Assembly: GCA_902465605.1 (NCBI GenBank)
Contig: CABQNT010000007.1
Span: 1-64,000 of the forward strand
DNA from: Prevotella sp902465605
Lineage (GTDB): Bacteria > Bacteroidota > Bacteroidia > Bacteroidales > Bacteroidaceae
Reading direction: 5' to 3'
Length of the DNA: 64,000 nt
This document shows positions 33,528 to 41,595 of this stretch, piece by piece; within the stretch, counting starts at the first letter, position 1; each line of letters opens with the position of its first letter. A program made the translations under genes and the position numbers. The notes under the pieces are model-generated. The model had not been told where the DNA came from, ran no database searches, and saw only the letters and a list, made by a program, of their open reading frames with translations.

Positions 33528-34497
33528 ATTCCCTCCACCCATTCAGGAAGTCTTTCGCCCTCATGCGCTTCTTGCCAGCCATCTGCAGCTCAGTGATTTC
33601 AAGCCAGTTGTCTTCGGTTGCGAAATACAGTTTCTTGTTTTCCACCCACATCGTACCCGGTGTTTCATCAGCCGCAAGGTCGGTTTTGCTTGATTTGTAA
33701 ATCTTCAGCGTCTGCTGTTTGCCGTTGCCGTCGGTGGCGATGGTCCATGCAGCCGGATACGGACTTAGTCCGCGGATGAAATCGTACACCCGTTTAGCCG
33801 GCTGATGCCAATTGATTTGGCACGTTTCCTTGAAGATTTTCGGTGCCGGATGCAGGTTGGCTTCGTCCATCGCATAGTGTTCTTGCGGTGTCGACGGAAT
33901 CTCTCCGCCGTTCTCAATCAATTGGTCAATGGTTTCAAGGCATAGCTGTGCCCCCAGCACCATGAGATGATTGTAGACATACTCCACGTCAGCATCATCG
34001 GGAATCGGCATCGTTTTTTGCAGGATGATGCGCCCGGTGTCGATTTGATGGTCTAGGAAGAACGTGGTGACTCCCGTGGTTGTCTCGCCGTTGATGACGG
34101 CCCAGTTGATGGGTGCGGCCCCCCGATACTGAGGTAAGAGCGCCGCATGCACGTTAAAGGTGCCCAATGGGGGCATGGTCCACACCACCTCGGGCAGCAT
34201 GCGAAAGGCCACAACCACCTGAAGGTCGGCTTTATAGCCAGCCAACTGCTCCACAAAGGCGGGGTCTTTCATCTTCTGGGGCTGCAAAACGGGCAATCCT
34301 TGCGCCAAGGCGTACTTCTTCACCTCGGATGCCTGTAATGTGTCGTGATGTCGACCTACGGGCTTGTCGGGTTGTGTGACCACGGCCACAACGTTGTAAC
34401 CTCCCTCCACGAGTGCGCGGAGCGAACCTACGGCAAACTCTGGGGTGCCCATGAAGACGATTCGTAGATTCTCTTTCGTGAGTTGTTTCTTATGCAT
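33526..34497 (-). CDS. fmt: Methionyl-tRNA formyltransferase
   Basis: A 323-residue formyltransferase that formylates initiator methionyl-tRNA with 10-formyl-tetrahydrofolate. Motifs: RIVFMGTPEFAVGSLRALVEGGYNVVAVVTQPDKP at the N-terminus, the catalytic NVHAALLPQYRGAAPINWAV (family HxSLLPxYRGxxP), GVTTFFLDHQIDTG, and the C-terminal OB-like domain with FIRGLSPYPAAWT. A longer frame starts at 34557, but that lies inside the promoter (34528-34557); the ATG at 34497 gives MHKKQLTKENLRIVFMG. First gene of the fmt-sua5-ClC operon. Confidence 0.94.
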   Translation of the reverse strand: MHKKQLTKENLRIVFMGTPEFAVGSLRALVEGGYNVVAVVTQPDKPVGRHHDTLQASEVKKYALAQGLPVLQPQKMKDPAFVEQLAGYKADLQVVVAFRMLPEVVWTMPPLGTFNVHAALLPQYRGAAPINWAVINGETTTGVTTFFLDHQIDTGRIILQKTMPIPDDADVEYVYNHLMVLGAQLCLETIDQLIENGGEIPSTPQEHYAMDEANLHPAPKIFKETCQINWHQPAKRVYDFIRGLSPYPAAWTIATDGNGKQQTLKIYKSSKTDLAADETPGTMWVENKKLYFATEDNWLEITELQMAGKKRMRAKDFLNGWRE

Positions 34498-34527
34498 CTG
34501 TTCGAGATGGATTTGTAGTTCGAGATA

Positions 34528-34557
34528 CAAAGATAGGACAATTCGATAGGATAGCAA
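34528..34557 (-). promoter_or_regulatory. Promoter of the fmt operon
   Basis: On the minus strand TTTG, 19 bases and TATCTTTG match the consensus. Transcription starts near 34522, which excludes the 34557 start for fmt and supports 34497. Confidence 0.8.
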
Positions 34558-34615
34558 ATATTTTGGACTTTTTTCTTTTTATTTTGCTGTATTTTCCTTG
34601 TTTTTCTACCGTTCC

Positions 34616-34703
34616 AAAGTCTTTGAGTTTGGCGTGCAAAGTCAATGAGTTTGGAGGTCAAAGTCAATGGGTTTGGAGGGTAAAGTCAATGAGTTTGGAA
34701 AAG
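34616..34703 (+). repeat. Array of four 22-bp direct repeats (copy B)
   Basis: Units start at 34616, 34638, 34660 and 34682; each begins AAAGTCAATGAGTTTGG or a close variant and the period is exactly 22. Unit order and divergence parallel array A (28367-28454), which lies in the opposite orientation: in both, one unit has GGG instead of GAG and one ends AGGGT. It sits upstream of the fmt promoter. Confidence 0.85.
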
Positions 34704-34817
34704 ACGCTCTATAGACGCGGTGAAAATAAGGTAAATGGACTGGGCTACGGGTGTTGAATGATGGCACCGAAGTATTTTGCTTTCTGATTTTCATGCCTAC
34801 AATAATAGATGTAAAAA

Positions 34818-34848
34818 TTGCAGCATTGAAGAAAAATATTTAACTTTG
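34818..34848 (+). promoter_or_regulatory. Promoter at the head of the surface-glycan locus
   Basis: TTG (34818-34820), a 20-base spacer and TAACTTTG (34841-34848) match the consensus. The first gene, glf, begins only at 35149, so the transcript has a leader of almost 300 bases. Confidence 0.7.
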
Positions 34849-34854
34849 CATCTT

Positions 34855-35148
34855 GAACTAGATACGCTATGTTTTGAGTGCTCTGCGGGTGATATGATTG
34901 CCCTACGGTGGAGTTGAGAAACGGAGAAGAGTAAGCGCGCTTGCCTGTCAGCTGGATGGGTGAGGAGAAGATGGTTTATCCTTTTTCGTTCTATGCTTTA
35001 TAGAGCATTCAATTCCTTTTTCAGCAGTGTGTACCTATTCATCCTTTGTATAGAAAACTTCAGATGAATTCCTACAGTCGGCACTGTGTATCGTGCGCAG
35101 AATCGATGATACATTTTATCTCACTCCTTCCCCTTTTTTACGTATATT
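34855..35148 (+). other. Long 5' leader of the glycan operon
   Basis: About 290 bases lie between the predicted transcription start and glf. No gene of more than a few codons fits (an ATG at 34869 ends after two codons), and I found no riboswitch pattern. Leaders of this length precede Bacteroides capsule operons, where they are sites of processive antitermination; that role here is inference. Confidence 0.45.
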
Positions 35149-36288
35149 ATGGTTTTGAGCACCCAAAAATATGATTTTCTCATTGTAGGCGCAGGGCTCT
35201 TTGGTTGTATGTTCGCCCACATGGCAACCCAGCGAGGCAAGAAGTGTCTGGTGATAGACAAGCGGCCTCACCTGGGCGGCAATCTTTATTGCGAACACCT
35301 GGAGGGCATTCACGTGCATCGGTATGGTGCTCACATCTTCCATACGAACAGCAAGCGGGTGTGGGATTTTGTTAATTCCATCGTGGAGTTCAATCGCTAC
35401 ACCAATTCGCCGGTGGCCAACTACAAGGGACAGCTCTACAATCTGCCGTTCAATATGAACACTTTCTATCAGATGTGGGGCGTCAGAACTCCGACAGAGG
35501 CGCAGGCTAAGCTTGACGAGCAGCGTGCCGAAGCTGTGGCTAAGATGAAAGCCGAAGGCATTGACGAGCCTCGCAACTTGGAAGAGCAGGCCTTGGTGCT
35601 CATCGGCTGCGACATCTACGAACGGCTCATCAAGGGGTACACCGAAAAACAGTGGGGGAGGAAGTGCACCGAGCTACCCGCATTCATCATCAAGCGGTTG
35701 CCTGTGAGGTTGGTTTTTGACAACAACTACTTCAACAACACCTATCAAGGTATTCCCATAGGAGGATATAACAAGCTGATAGACGGACTGTTGGATGGTG
35801 TTGAGACCCAGGTGAACACTGACTTCTTTGACGATCGGGACAAGTGGAAGGGGGTGGCCGACAAGATTGTATATACTGGGAAAATCGATGAATATTTCGA
35901 CTATGCTCTGGGCAAGCTTGAGTATCGCACCGTGCGTTTCGAAACCGAGGTACTCAACACGGCCAACTACCAGGGTAATGCGGTGGTGAACTACACGGAG
36001 GCTGAGGTGCCCTACACGCGTATTATTGAGCACAAGCACTTCGAGACGTTCGGTTCGGATGTGGATAAAAATCCCAAGACTGTCATCTCGCGTGAATATT
36101 CTACGGAGTGGGCACCCGGCATGGAACCCTACTATCCCGTGAACGATAGTCGCAACAGCGAACTGTATGCCCGCTACAAGGCGTTGGCTGACAAGGAGGA
36201 AAACGTGATCTTCGGTGGGCGTTTGGCAGAATATAAATATTACGACATGGCACCGATTGTAGACAAGGTGCTGAGCATGTTTGATTAA
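35149..36288 (+). CDS. glf: UDP-galactopyranose mutase
   Basis: A 379-residue FAD enzyme that converts UDP-galactopyranose to UDP-galactofuranose for surface glycans. The dinucleotide fold is YDFLIVGAGLFGCMFAHMA at residues 8-26, followed by CLVIDKRPHLGGNLY. Family segments HRYGAHIFHTNSKRVWDFV, NLPFNMNTFYQMWG, IKGYTEKQWGRKCTELP and PIGGYNKLIDGLLDG are all present. The flavin/substrate arginines lie in the IKRLPVRLVFDNNYF region. First gene of the glycan locus; gmd starts 10 bases after its stop. Confidence 0.95.
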   Translation: MVLSTQKYDFLIVGAGLFGCMFAHMATQRGKKCLVIDKRPHLGGNLYCEHLEGIHVHRYGAHIFHTNSKRVWDFVNSIVEFNRYTNSPVANYKGQLYNLPFNMNTFYQMWGVRTPTEAQAKLDEQRAEAVAKMKAEGIDEPRNLEEQALVLIGCDIYERLIKGYTEKQWGRKCTELPAFIIKRLPVRLVFDNNYFNNTYQGIPIGGYNKLIDGLLDGVETQVNTDFFDDRDKWKGVADKIVYTGKIDEYFDYALGKLEYRTVRFETEVLNTANYQGNAVVNYTEAEVPYTRIIEHKHFETFGSDVDKNPKTVISREYSTEWAPGMEPYYPVNDSRNSELYARYKALADKEENVIFGGRLAEYKYYDMAPIVDKVLSMFD

Positions 36289-36298
36289 GATAAGAATA

Positions 36299-37357
36299 AT
36301 GACAAGTTCAAAAGTAGCTTTAATCACCGGTATCACCGGACAGGACGGCAGTTATTTGGCCGAATTTCTCATTGATAAAGGATATGAAGTGCACGGACTG
36401 CTGCGTCGCAGTTCGTCGTTCAATACGGGACGCATTGAACACTTGTATTTAGACGAGTGGGTGCGCGATATGAAGAAAGACCGGTTGGTGAAGCTTCATT
36501 GGGCCGACATGACCGACTCTTCGTCATTGATTAGAATTATTGGCGAGATTCATCCTACAGAAATATACAACCTGGCGGCACAGAGCCATGTGAAAGTGAG
36601 TTTCGACGTGCCCGAATACACAGCCGATACTGATGCTATTGGTGTGCTTCGATTGTTGGAAGCAGTACGTATTTGCGGATTGGAAAAGAGTTGTCGCATC
36701 TATCAGGCCAGCACGTCAGAGCTGTTTGGCAAGGTACAGGAAGTGCCACAGAAGGAAACCACGCCGTTTTATCCGCGTTCTCCCTATGCCGTGGCCAAAC
36801 TCTATGGCTTTTGGATTATGAAGAATTATCGCGAAAGCTATGGCATGTACTGCTGCAACGGCATTCTGTTTAATCATGAGAGCGAGCGAAGGGGCGAGAA
36901 TTTCGTCACCCGCAAGATTACCTTGGCTGCTGCACGTATCGCACATGGGTTGCAAGACAAACTTTATCTGGGTAACTTAGATGCCCGCCGTGACTGGGGC
37001 TATGCACCCGATTATGTGCAGTGCATGTGGCTGATGTTGCAGCAAGAGCAGCCTGATGATTTCGTCATTGCCACGGGTGAATATTATAGTGTGCGCGATT
37101 TTGCCACCTTGGCTTTTCATCATGCGGGCATTGAGCTTGAATGGAAGGATAAGGGGATGAATGAAAAGGGCGTTGACAAGGCGACGGGCAAGGTGCTGGT
37201 TGAGGTGGATCCCAAGTACTTCCGCCCCGCTGACGTAGAGCAGTTGCTCGGTGATCCAACAAAGGCGAAAGAAAAATTGGGCTGGAATCCTCGCCAAACT
37301 AGCTTTGAAGAACTGGTTAAGAGGATGACGGAGTACGATTTGAAGCATGTAAAATAA
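36299..37357 (+). CDS. gmd: GDP-mannose 4,6-dehydratase
   Basis: A 352-residue SDR enzyme producing GDP-4-keto-6-deoxy-D-mannose, the first committed step to GDP-L-fucose. The cofactor motif GITGQDGSYLAEFLIDKGYEVHG lies at residues 10-32. The RRSSSFNTGRIEHL segment, STSELFGKVQEVPQKETTPF and the YxxxK of SPYAVAKLYGF are family-specific, as is LGNLDARRDWGYAPDYV. The ATG at 36299 gives the correct start MTSSKVALITG; six extra codons in the open frame lie upstream of it and overlap glf. A 9-bp repeat tract separates it from fcl. Confidence 0.95.
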   Translation: MTSSKVALITGITGQDGSYLAEFLIDKGYEVHGLLRRSSSFNTGRIEHLYLDEWVRDMKKDRLVKLHWADMTDSSSLIRIIGEIHPTEIYNLAAQSHVKVSFDVPEYTADTDAIGVLRLLEAVRICGLEKSCRIYQASTSELFGKVQEVPQKETTPFYPRSPYAVAKLYGFWIMKNYRESYGMYCCNGILFNHESERRGENFVTRKITLAAARIAHGLQDKLYLGNLDARRDWGYAPDYVQCMWLMLQQEQPDDFVIATGEYYSVRDFATLAFHHAGIELEWKDKGMNEKGVDKATGKVLVEVDPKYFRPADVEQLLGDPTKAKEKLGWNPRQTSFEELVKRMTEYDLKHVK

Positions 37358-37379
37358 TAAGGTAAACAGCTTTTTTTTT

Positions 37380-37453
37380 CTAGATTATCTAGTTTTCTTA
37401 GATTACCTAGTATTCCTAGTATGCCTAGTGTTCCTAGAATTCCTAGGAAATCT
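37380..37453. repeat. 9-bp tandem repeat tract with CTAG core
   Basis: Eight CTAG-type cores recur with an exact 9-base period at 37380, 37389, 37398 (degenerate TTAG), 37407, 37416, 37425, 37434 and 37443; the typical unit is TTCCTAGTA. The tract fills most of the 116-base gap between gmd and fcl. It follows a run of nine T residues. Confidence 0.8.
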
Positions 37454-37473
37454 TAAAACCCTATTCATCAATC

Positions 37474-38685
37474 ATGGCATTATCAAAAACATCTAAAATA
37501 TACATCGCTGGACACCATGGCTTAGTGGGTTCTGCCATTTGGAAGAATCTTGAAGCAAGGGGGTACAGCCAGCTAATAGGGCGCAGTCATAGTGAGTTAG
37601 ATTTAACCAATCAGCAAGCCGTTGATAACTTTTTCAAGACGGAACGTCCCGATGCGGTGGTGTTAGCCGCTGCCTTTGTGGGAGGCATCATGGCGAATAG
37701 TTTGTACCGAGCCGATTTCATCATGCAAAACATGATGATGCAATGCAACGTGATTTCGTCAGCATATAAATATGGTGTGAAAAAACTACTCTTCTTGGGT
37801 TCCACCTGCATCTATCCAAAGAATGCACCACAACCCATGAAAGAGGATGTGTTGTTGACCTCGCCTTTAGAGTACACCAACGAAGAATATGCCATTGCCA
37901 AGATTGCCGGACTGAAGATGTGCGAGAGCTACAACCTGCAATACGGCACGAATTATATTGCGGTGATGCCCACCAATCTATATGGTCCCAACGACAACTT
38001 TCACTTGGAGAACAGTCATGTGATGCCTGCCATGATGCGCAAAATATATTTGGCAAAACTGATTCACGAAGATGACTGGGAAGCCATTCGGGTGGACATG
38101 AACAAGCGACCTATTAACCCCGTTAAAGCTTTGGCAGAGCAGATAGGAAAAGACAATGTTGATGGCGCGTGTAGTAAAGAACGCATCTTGCAAGCATTGA
38201 AGTTTTATGGCATAGAAAACAATAAGGTAACCCTTTGGGGAACAGGTTCGCCACTGCGCGAGTTTCTTTGGAGTGAGGATATGGCAGATGCTTCGGTACA
38301 CATCCTCCTCAACGTAGATTTTAAGGATATTATCGGCATTGAGAAATATTCGAGCGTGTTTTACGGCACTGCGACCGATGGTGAGGTAAATCGCAACAAT
38401 AGCGAGGGGCGTGGCGGTGCTATTCCCTCTCTTGGCGAGATACGCAACTGTCATATTAATATAGGTACGGGAAAGGAACTGACCATCAAGGAACTCTCCG
38501 AACTCATTGTACGAACCGTAGGCTTCACGGGAACCGTTGAGTGGGACGAAAGCAAGCCCGACGGTACTCCGCGCAAACTCATTGATGTGTCGAAGCTGCA
38601 CTCTTTGGGTTGGACGCACAAAGTGGAAATTGAAGACGGCGTGCAAAAGTTATACGATTGGTATAGGCAGTCGCTGCAAGCGTAA
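37474..38685 (+). CDS. fcl: GDP-L-fucose synthase
   Basis: A 403-residue SDR epimerase/reductase, converting GDP-4-keto-6-deoxymannose to GDP-L-fucose. It begins KIYIAGHHGLVGSAIWKNLE (cofactor motif GHHGLVG near residue 13), with the catalytic LFLGSTCIYPKNAPQPMKED (Ser and Cys) and YAIAKIAGLKMCESY (Tyr and Lys), then MPTNLYGPNDNFHLENSHVMPAMMRK. It is some 80 residues longer than E. coli WcaG because of two insertions, around residues 195-230 and 275-310 (including EVNRNNSEGRGGAIP); Bacteroidota homologues are usually long. It works with gmd. Confidence 0.94.
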   Translation: MALSKTSKIYIAGHHGLVGSAIWKNLEARGYSQLIGRSHSELDLTNQQAVDNFFKTERPDAVVLAAAFVGGIMANSLYRADFIMQNMMMQCNVISSAYKYGVKKLLFLGSTCIYPKNAPQPMKEDVLLTSPLEYTNEEYAIAKIAGLKMCESYNLQYGTNYIAVMPTNLYGPNDNFHLENSHVMPAMMRKIYLAKLIHEDDWEAIRVDMNKRPINPVKALAEQIGKDNVDGACSKERILQALKFYGIENNKVTLWGTGSPLREFLWSEDMADASVHILLNVDFKDIIGIEKYSSVFYGTATDGEVNRNNSEGRGGAIPSLGEIRNCHINIGTGKELTIKELSELIVRTVGFTGTVEWDESKPDGTPRKLIDVSKLHSLGWTHKVEIEDGVQKLYDWYRQSLQA

Positions 38686-38776
38686 GGTGTAAACAATAGA
38701 GATTACACCTATTATATATAGGTTTATTTGTGGCGGACAGCCGTTTGGATTATAATTTAAAATTACACCGAATAGC

Positions 38777-40036
38777 ATGAATGAAGTTGACAAGCAGTTA
38801 ACCATTGCCGTTGCGGGTACGGGCTATGTAGGCTTAAGCATCGCCACGTTGCTCAGTCAGCATCATCATGTGTTGGCTGTAGATGTGGTGCAAGAGAAGG
38901 TAGACAAGATTAACAGACGGGAATCTCCCATCAGCGATGAATACATAGAAAAGTTCTTTGCCGAGAAACAACTGGACCTGCAAGCCACGCTTGACGGAGA
39001 GACGGCTTATAAGCAAGCTGACTTTGTGGTGATTGCCACGCCAACCAATTACGACCCCGTGAAAAACTTCTTCGACACGTCACATGTGGAAGAGGTCATC
39101 GAGTTGGTGATGAAGGTAAATCCTCATGCCATCATGGTTATCAAGAGTACGGTGCCTGTAGGATATACGGAGAGCGTCAGTGAGAAATACAATTGTGGAA
39201 ACATCCTCTTTGCTCCAGAGTTCTTGCGCGAAAGCAAGGCTCTATATGATAATCTCTATCCCAGCAGAATCATCATGGGGCGACCTGCGGGGAATGAAAA
39301 GTTAGGGCAGGCAGCCAACGATTTTGCCTCGCTGCTACGGCAAGGCGCAATGAAAGAGAATATTGACACGCTGTTCATGGGAACCACCGAGGCTGAGGCG
39401 GTGAAACTGTTTGCCAATACTTATTTGGCACTTCGCGTGAGTTTCTTCAACGAGCTGGATACATACGCAGAGATGAAAAACCTCTCCACCAAGGATATTA
39501 TCCAAGGGGTAGGACTTGACCCACGCATAGGTTCGTTCTACAACAATCCCTCGTTTGGTTATGGAGGTTACTGTCTGCCTAAAGACACCAAACAACTTTT
39601 GGCGAACTACGAGGATGTTCCCGAGAATCTGATAGAAGCTATCGTGCAGAGCAATCGCACGCGCAAGGACTTCATCGCTGACCGTGTTTTACGCAAAGCA
39701 GGTTATTACGATTATTTCAATCGGGGAGCCTTTGACACCTCCAAAGAGAAAAAATGCGTCATCGGTATCTACCGCCTCACGATGAAGAGCAACAGTGACA
39801 ACTTTAGGCAGAGCAGCATTCAAGGTGTAATGAAACGCATTAAAGCCAAAGGTGCCGAGGTGATTGTTTACGAGCCTTCGCTCAAGGACGGCACCACTTT
39901 CTTTGGCAGTAGGGTAGTCAATGATTTGGAAATATTCAAACAACAGTCGCAAGCCATTGTTGCCAATCGATACGACAGTTGTTTAGATGATGTGGAAGAG
40001 AAGGTATATACTCGAGATATCTTCAAGCGGGATTGA
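38777..40036 (+). CDS. ugd: UDP-glucose/UDP-sugar 6-dehydrogenase
   Basis: A 419-residue nucleotide-sugar dehydrogenase that oxidises carbon 6 of UDP-glucose (or a related sugar) to the uronic acid. N-terminal NAD domain with VAGTGYVGLSIATLLSQHH; FVVIATPTNYDP; MVIKSTVPVGYTE; FAPEFLRESKALYDNLYPSRIIMG; and the catalytic Cys in FGYGGYCLPKDTKQLL near residue 265. The short spacing and EFLRESKALYDNLYPSRI type match UDP-glucose 6-dehydrogenase rather than UDP-ManNAc dehydrogenase. 91 bases downstream of fcl. Predicts a glucuronic or galacturonic acid residue in the glycan. Confidence 0.92.
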   Translation: MNEVDKQLTIAVAGTGYVGLSIATLLSQHHHVLAVDVVQEKVDKINRRESPISDEYIEKFFAEKQLDLQATLDGETAYKQADFVVIATPTNYDPVKNFFDTSHVEEVIELVMKVNPHAIMVIKSTVPVGYTESVSEKYNCGNILFAPEFLRESKALYDNLYPSRIIMGRPAGNEKLGQAANDFASLLRQGAMKENIDTLFMGTTEAEAVKLFANTYLALRVSFFNELDTYAEMKNLSTKDIIQGVGLDPRIGSFYNNPSFGYGGYCLPKDTKQLLANYEDVPENLIEAIVQSNRTRKDFIADRVLRKAGYYDYFNRGAFDTSKEKKCVIGIYRLTMKSNSDNFRQSSIQGVMKRIKAKGAEVIVYEPSLKDGTTFFGSRVVNDLEIFKQQSQAIVANRYDSCLDDVEEKVYTRDIFKRD

Positions 40037-40096
40037 AGAATTGAAGGTTGTATGATGAGTTATCGAAAAACGCTTGTTAAAGATAATAAGTATACG

Positions 40097-41305
40097 ATGA
40101 AAACACTCACTTTTCGTTGGCTGATATGCCTCTCATTGTTATTTTTAGTGACTCCTTCCCTGTATGCCCAGAGATTTATGCTTTCTGACATGTTTAGAGG
40201 ATGGGGAAAGGATGCCAAAGAAGGTGTTTTAAAAAAATATACATCTGAAGAGCAAAACGGTCATCAATGGATTCTTGAAACGGATGGGAAAAATGGAGAT
40301 CACATGAATAAGAGAAGGATGTTACACATCGGAACATCCAGTTGGCCCGTCACCAAAACTGTTTTAACTAGTTGTAATGAATTTGACAATGTCGATACCA
40401 TACTTGTTTGTACAGATTCCAAAGCCTCCTATACCGTGAGTTTGTCAATAGACAACAAACCAGTAGAATCTAAAAAAGTAGCCAAAAATGCAGATAAACG
40501 TGTTCTAGGTTTTTCTGCAAAAGGTGCAAGTGGCAAAGTCGAAGTGCTGATGAAATATGATGAGAGTTTGAAACAAGCAATGTGTATTTATTACATAGAA
40601 GTTATCTCTCGATTGTCAGATATAGTTGCGCTGTCTTCGCAACACATCAAACTTGGAGAGATTTATTCATATCATGTGCAACGTACGTTCGCATCTAACC
40701 ATTGGAATACCATCTGTTTGCCGTTTGATGTAGACGCCGAAACTCTGAAACAGGCATTTGGTGAAAATTGTAAGGTAAGACAATTCACGAAGGAGGTTGA
40801 AAACAACGTGTTGAAGTTTGAGAATGCAGTTGCAATTGAAGCTGGTGTTCCTTATCTCATCAAACCTGCGGACAAGGTCAAAAATCCTATCTTCTCAAAC
40901 GTAGTTTATAAAAAGGATGTCACGCCGCAGACAGTTCAAGATGAAACCGGGCAATATGCTTTCGTCGGCACATTCGACCCTGTCAACTTAAGCGTTGATG
41001 GTTCCGATTTATTCTTGTTGTCCAATGGCAACCTTGCCAAACCTAAATCTGATAAGGTGAGCGAAATGTATGGCTTGCGGGCCTACTTCAAAATAAACGA
41101 GCAAAACAGCAGCTCGGCAAAGCAGATTACTTATGCTATTGATTGTGGTAGCGACATAGTGAATGGAATACAATCACTGCGCTCACATCCTTCAACACAC
41201 AGCCAGCATATTTACAATTTACAAGGTGTAGATGTAGGAGCGGACATCCATCACTTGCCAGCAGGTGTGTATGTGATGGGTGGGAAGAAAATAATGAAAA
41301 GGTGA
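40097..41305 (+). CDS. Secreted protein with Por-secretion-like C-terminal tail
   Basis: A 402-residue protein. The ATG at 40097 gives a clean signal peptide (KTLTFRWLICLSLLFLVTPSLYAQ); the open frame starts 15 codons earlier without one. Residues 25-190 and 205-345 look like two beta-rich domains (SYTVSLSIDNKPVESKK, NHWNTICLPFDVDAETLKQAFG, GVPYLIKPADKVKNPIF), a layout common in Prevotella secreted proteins. The last 40 residues (QHIYNLQGVDVGADIHHLPAGVYVMGGKKIMKR) form a short Por-secretion/T9SS-like tail. No catalytic motif is visible. Its position between ugd and a small peptide gene, inside a glycan locus, is unusual. Confidence 0.75.
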   Translation: MKTLTFRWLICLSLLFLVTPSLYAQRFMLSDMFRGWGKDAKEGVLKKYTSEEQNGHQWILETDGKNGDHMNKRRMLHIGTSSWPVTKTVLTSCNEFDNVDTILVCTDSKASYTVSLSIDNKPVESKKVAKNADKRVLGFSAKGASGKVEVLMKYDESLKQAMCIYYIEVISRLSDIVALSSQHIKLGEIYSYHVQRTFASNHWNTICLPFDVDAETLKQAFGENCKVRQFTKEVENNVLKFENAVAIEAGVPYLIKPADKVKNPIFSNVVYKKDVTPQTVQDETGQYAFVGTFDPVNLSVDGSDLFLLSNGNLAKPKSDKVSEMYGLRAYFKINEQNSSSAKQITYAIDCGSDIVNGIQSLRSHPSTHSQHIYNLQGVDVGADIHHLPAGVYVMGGKKIMKR

Positions 41306-41348
41306 GAATCAAGACAAACCCCATTCACCAACTCATTCTTTAATAATC

Positions 41349-41558
41349 ATGAAACATCAACAATATACCGCTCCTGAACTGACGACCATTCATTTGGATG
41401 AGGCTGTATACACTCTTTTATCTGCCTCCCCGGTGAAGCAAGTCAATGAAGAGAATAATGTCAATATCATCGGCAGCACCGAAGAAGATGATGCTCATAA
41501 TGCCTGTACCAAGGAGTTTATGTTTCAGGACGAAGATGACTTTGACGATTGGGAATGA
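41349..41558 (+). CDS. Small acidic protein of a Bacteroidota peptide family
   Basis: A 69-residue protein without signal peptide. It resembles short Bacteroidota proteins that begin KxxYxxPxxxxxxLxEAVxxLLSASP and end in an acidic, tryptophan-containing tail: here KHQQYTAPELTTIHLDEAV, LLSASPVKQ and the final DEDDFDDWE. The function of such peptides is unknown; a precursor or leader-peptide role has been suggested only by their shape. 43 bases after the secreted-protein gene. A decayed relative lies 880 bases downstream (42436-42690). Confidence 0.65.
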   Translation: MKHQQYTAPELTTIHLDEAVYTLLSASPVKQVNEENNVNIIGSTEEDDAHNACTKEFMFQDEDDFDDWE

Positions 41559-41595
41559 TTACTTTCAATTTAGATGTAGATAAGATTATTTTCAG

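Noticed and set aside
37357..37473. Gap between gmd and fcl as a site of a riboswitch or small RNA
   Set aside because: The sequence is fully accounted for by a T-run and the 9-base tandem repeat; no stable non-repeat structure is apparent.
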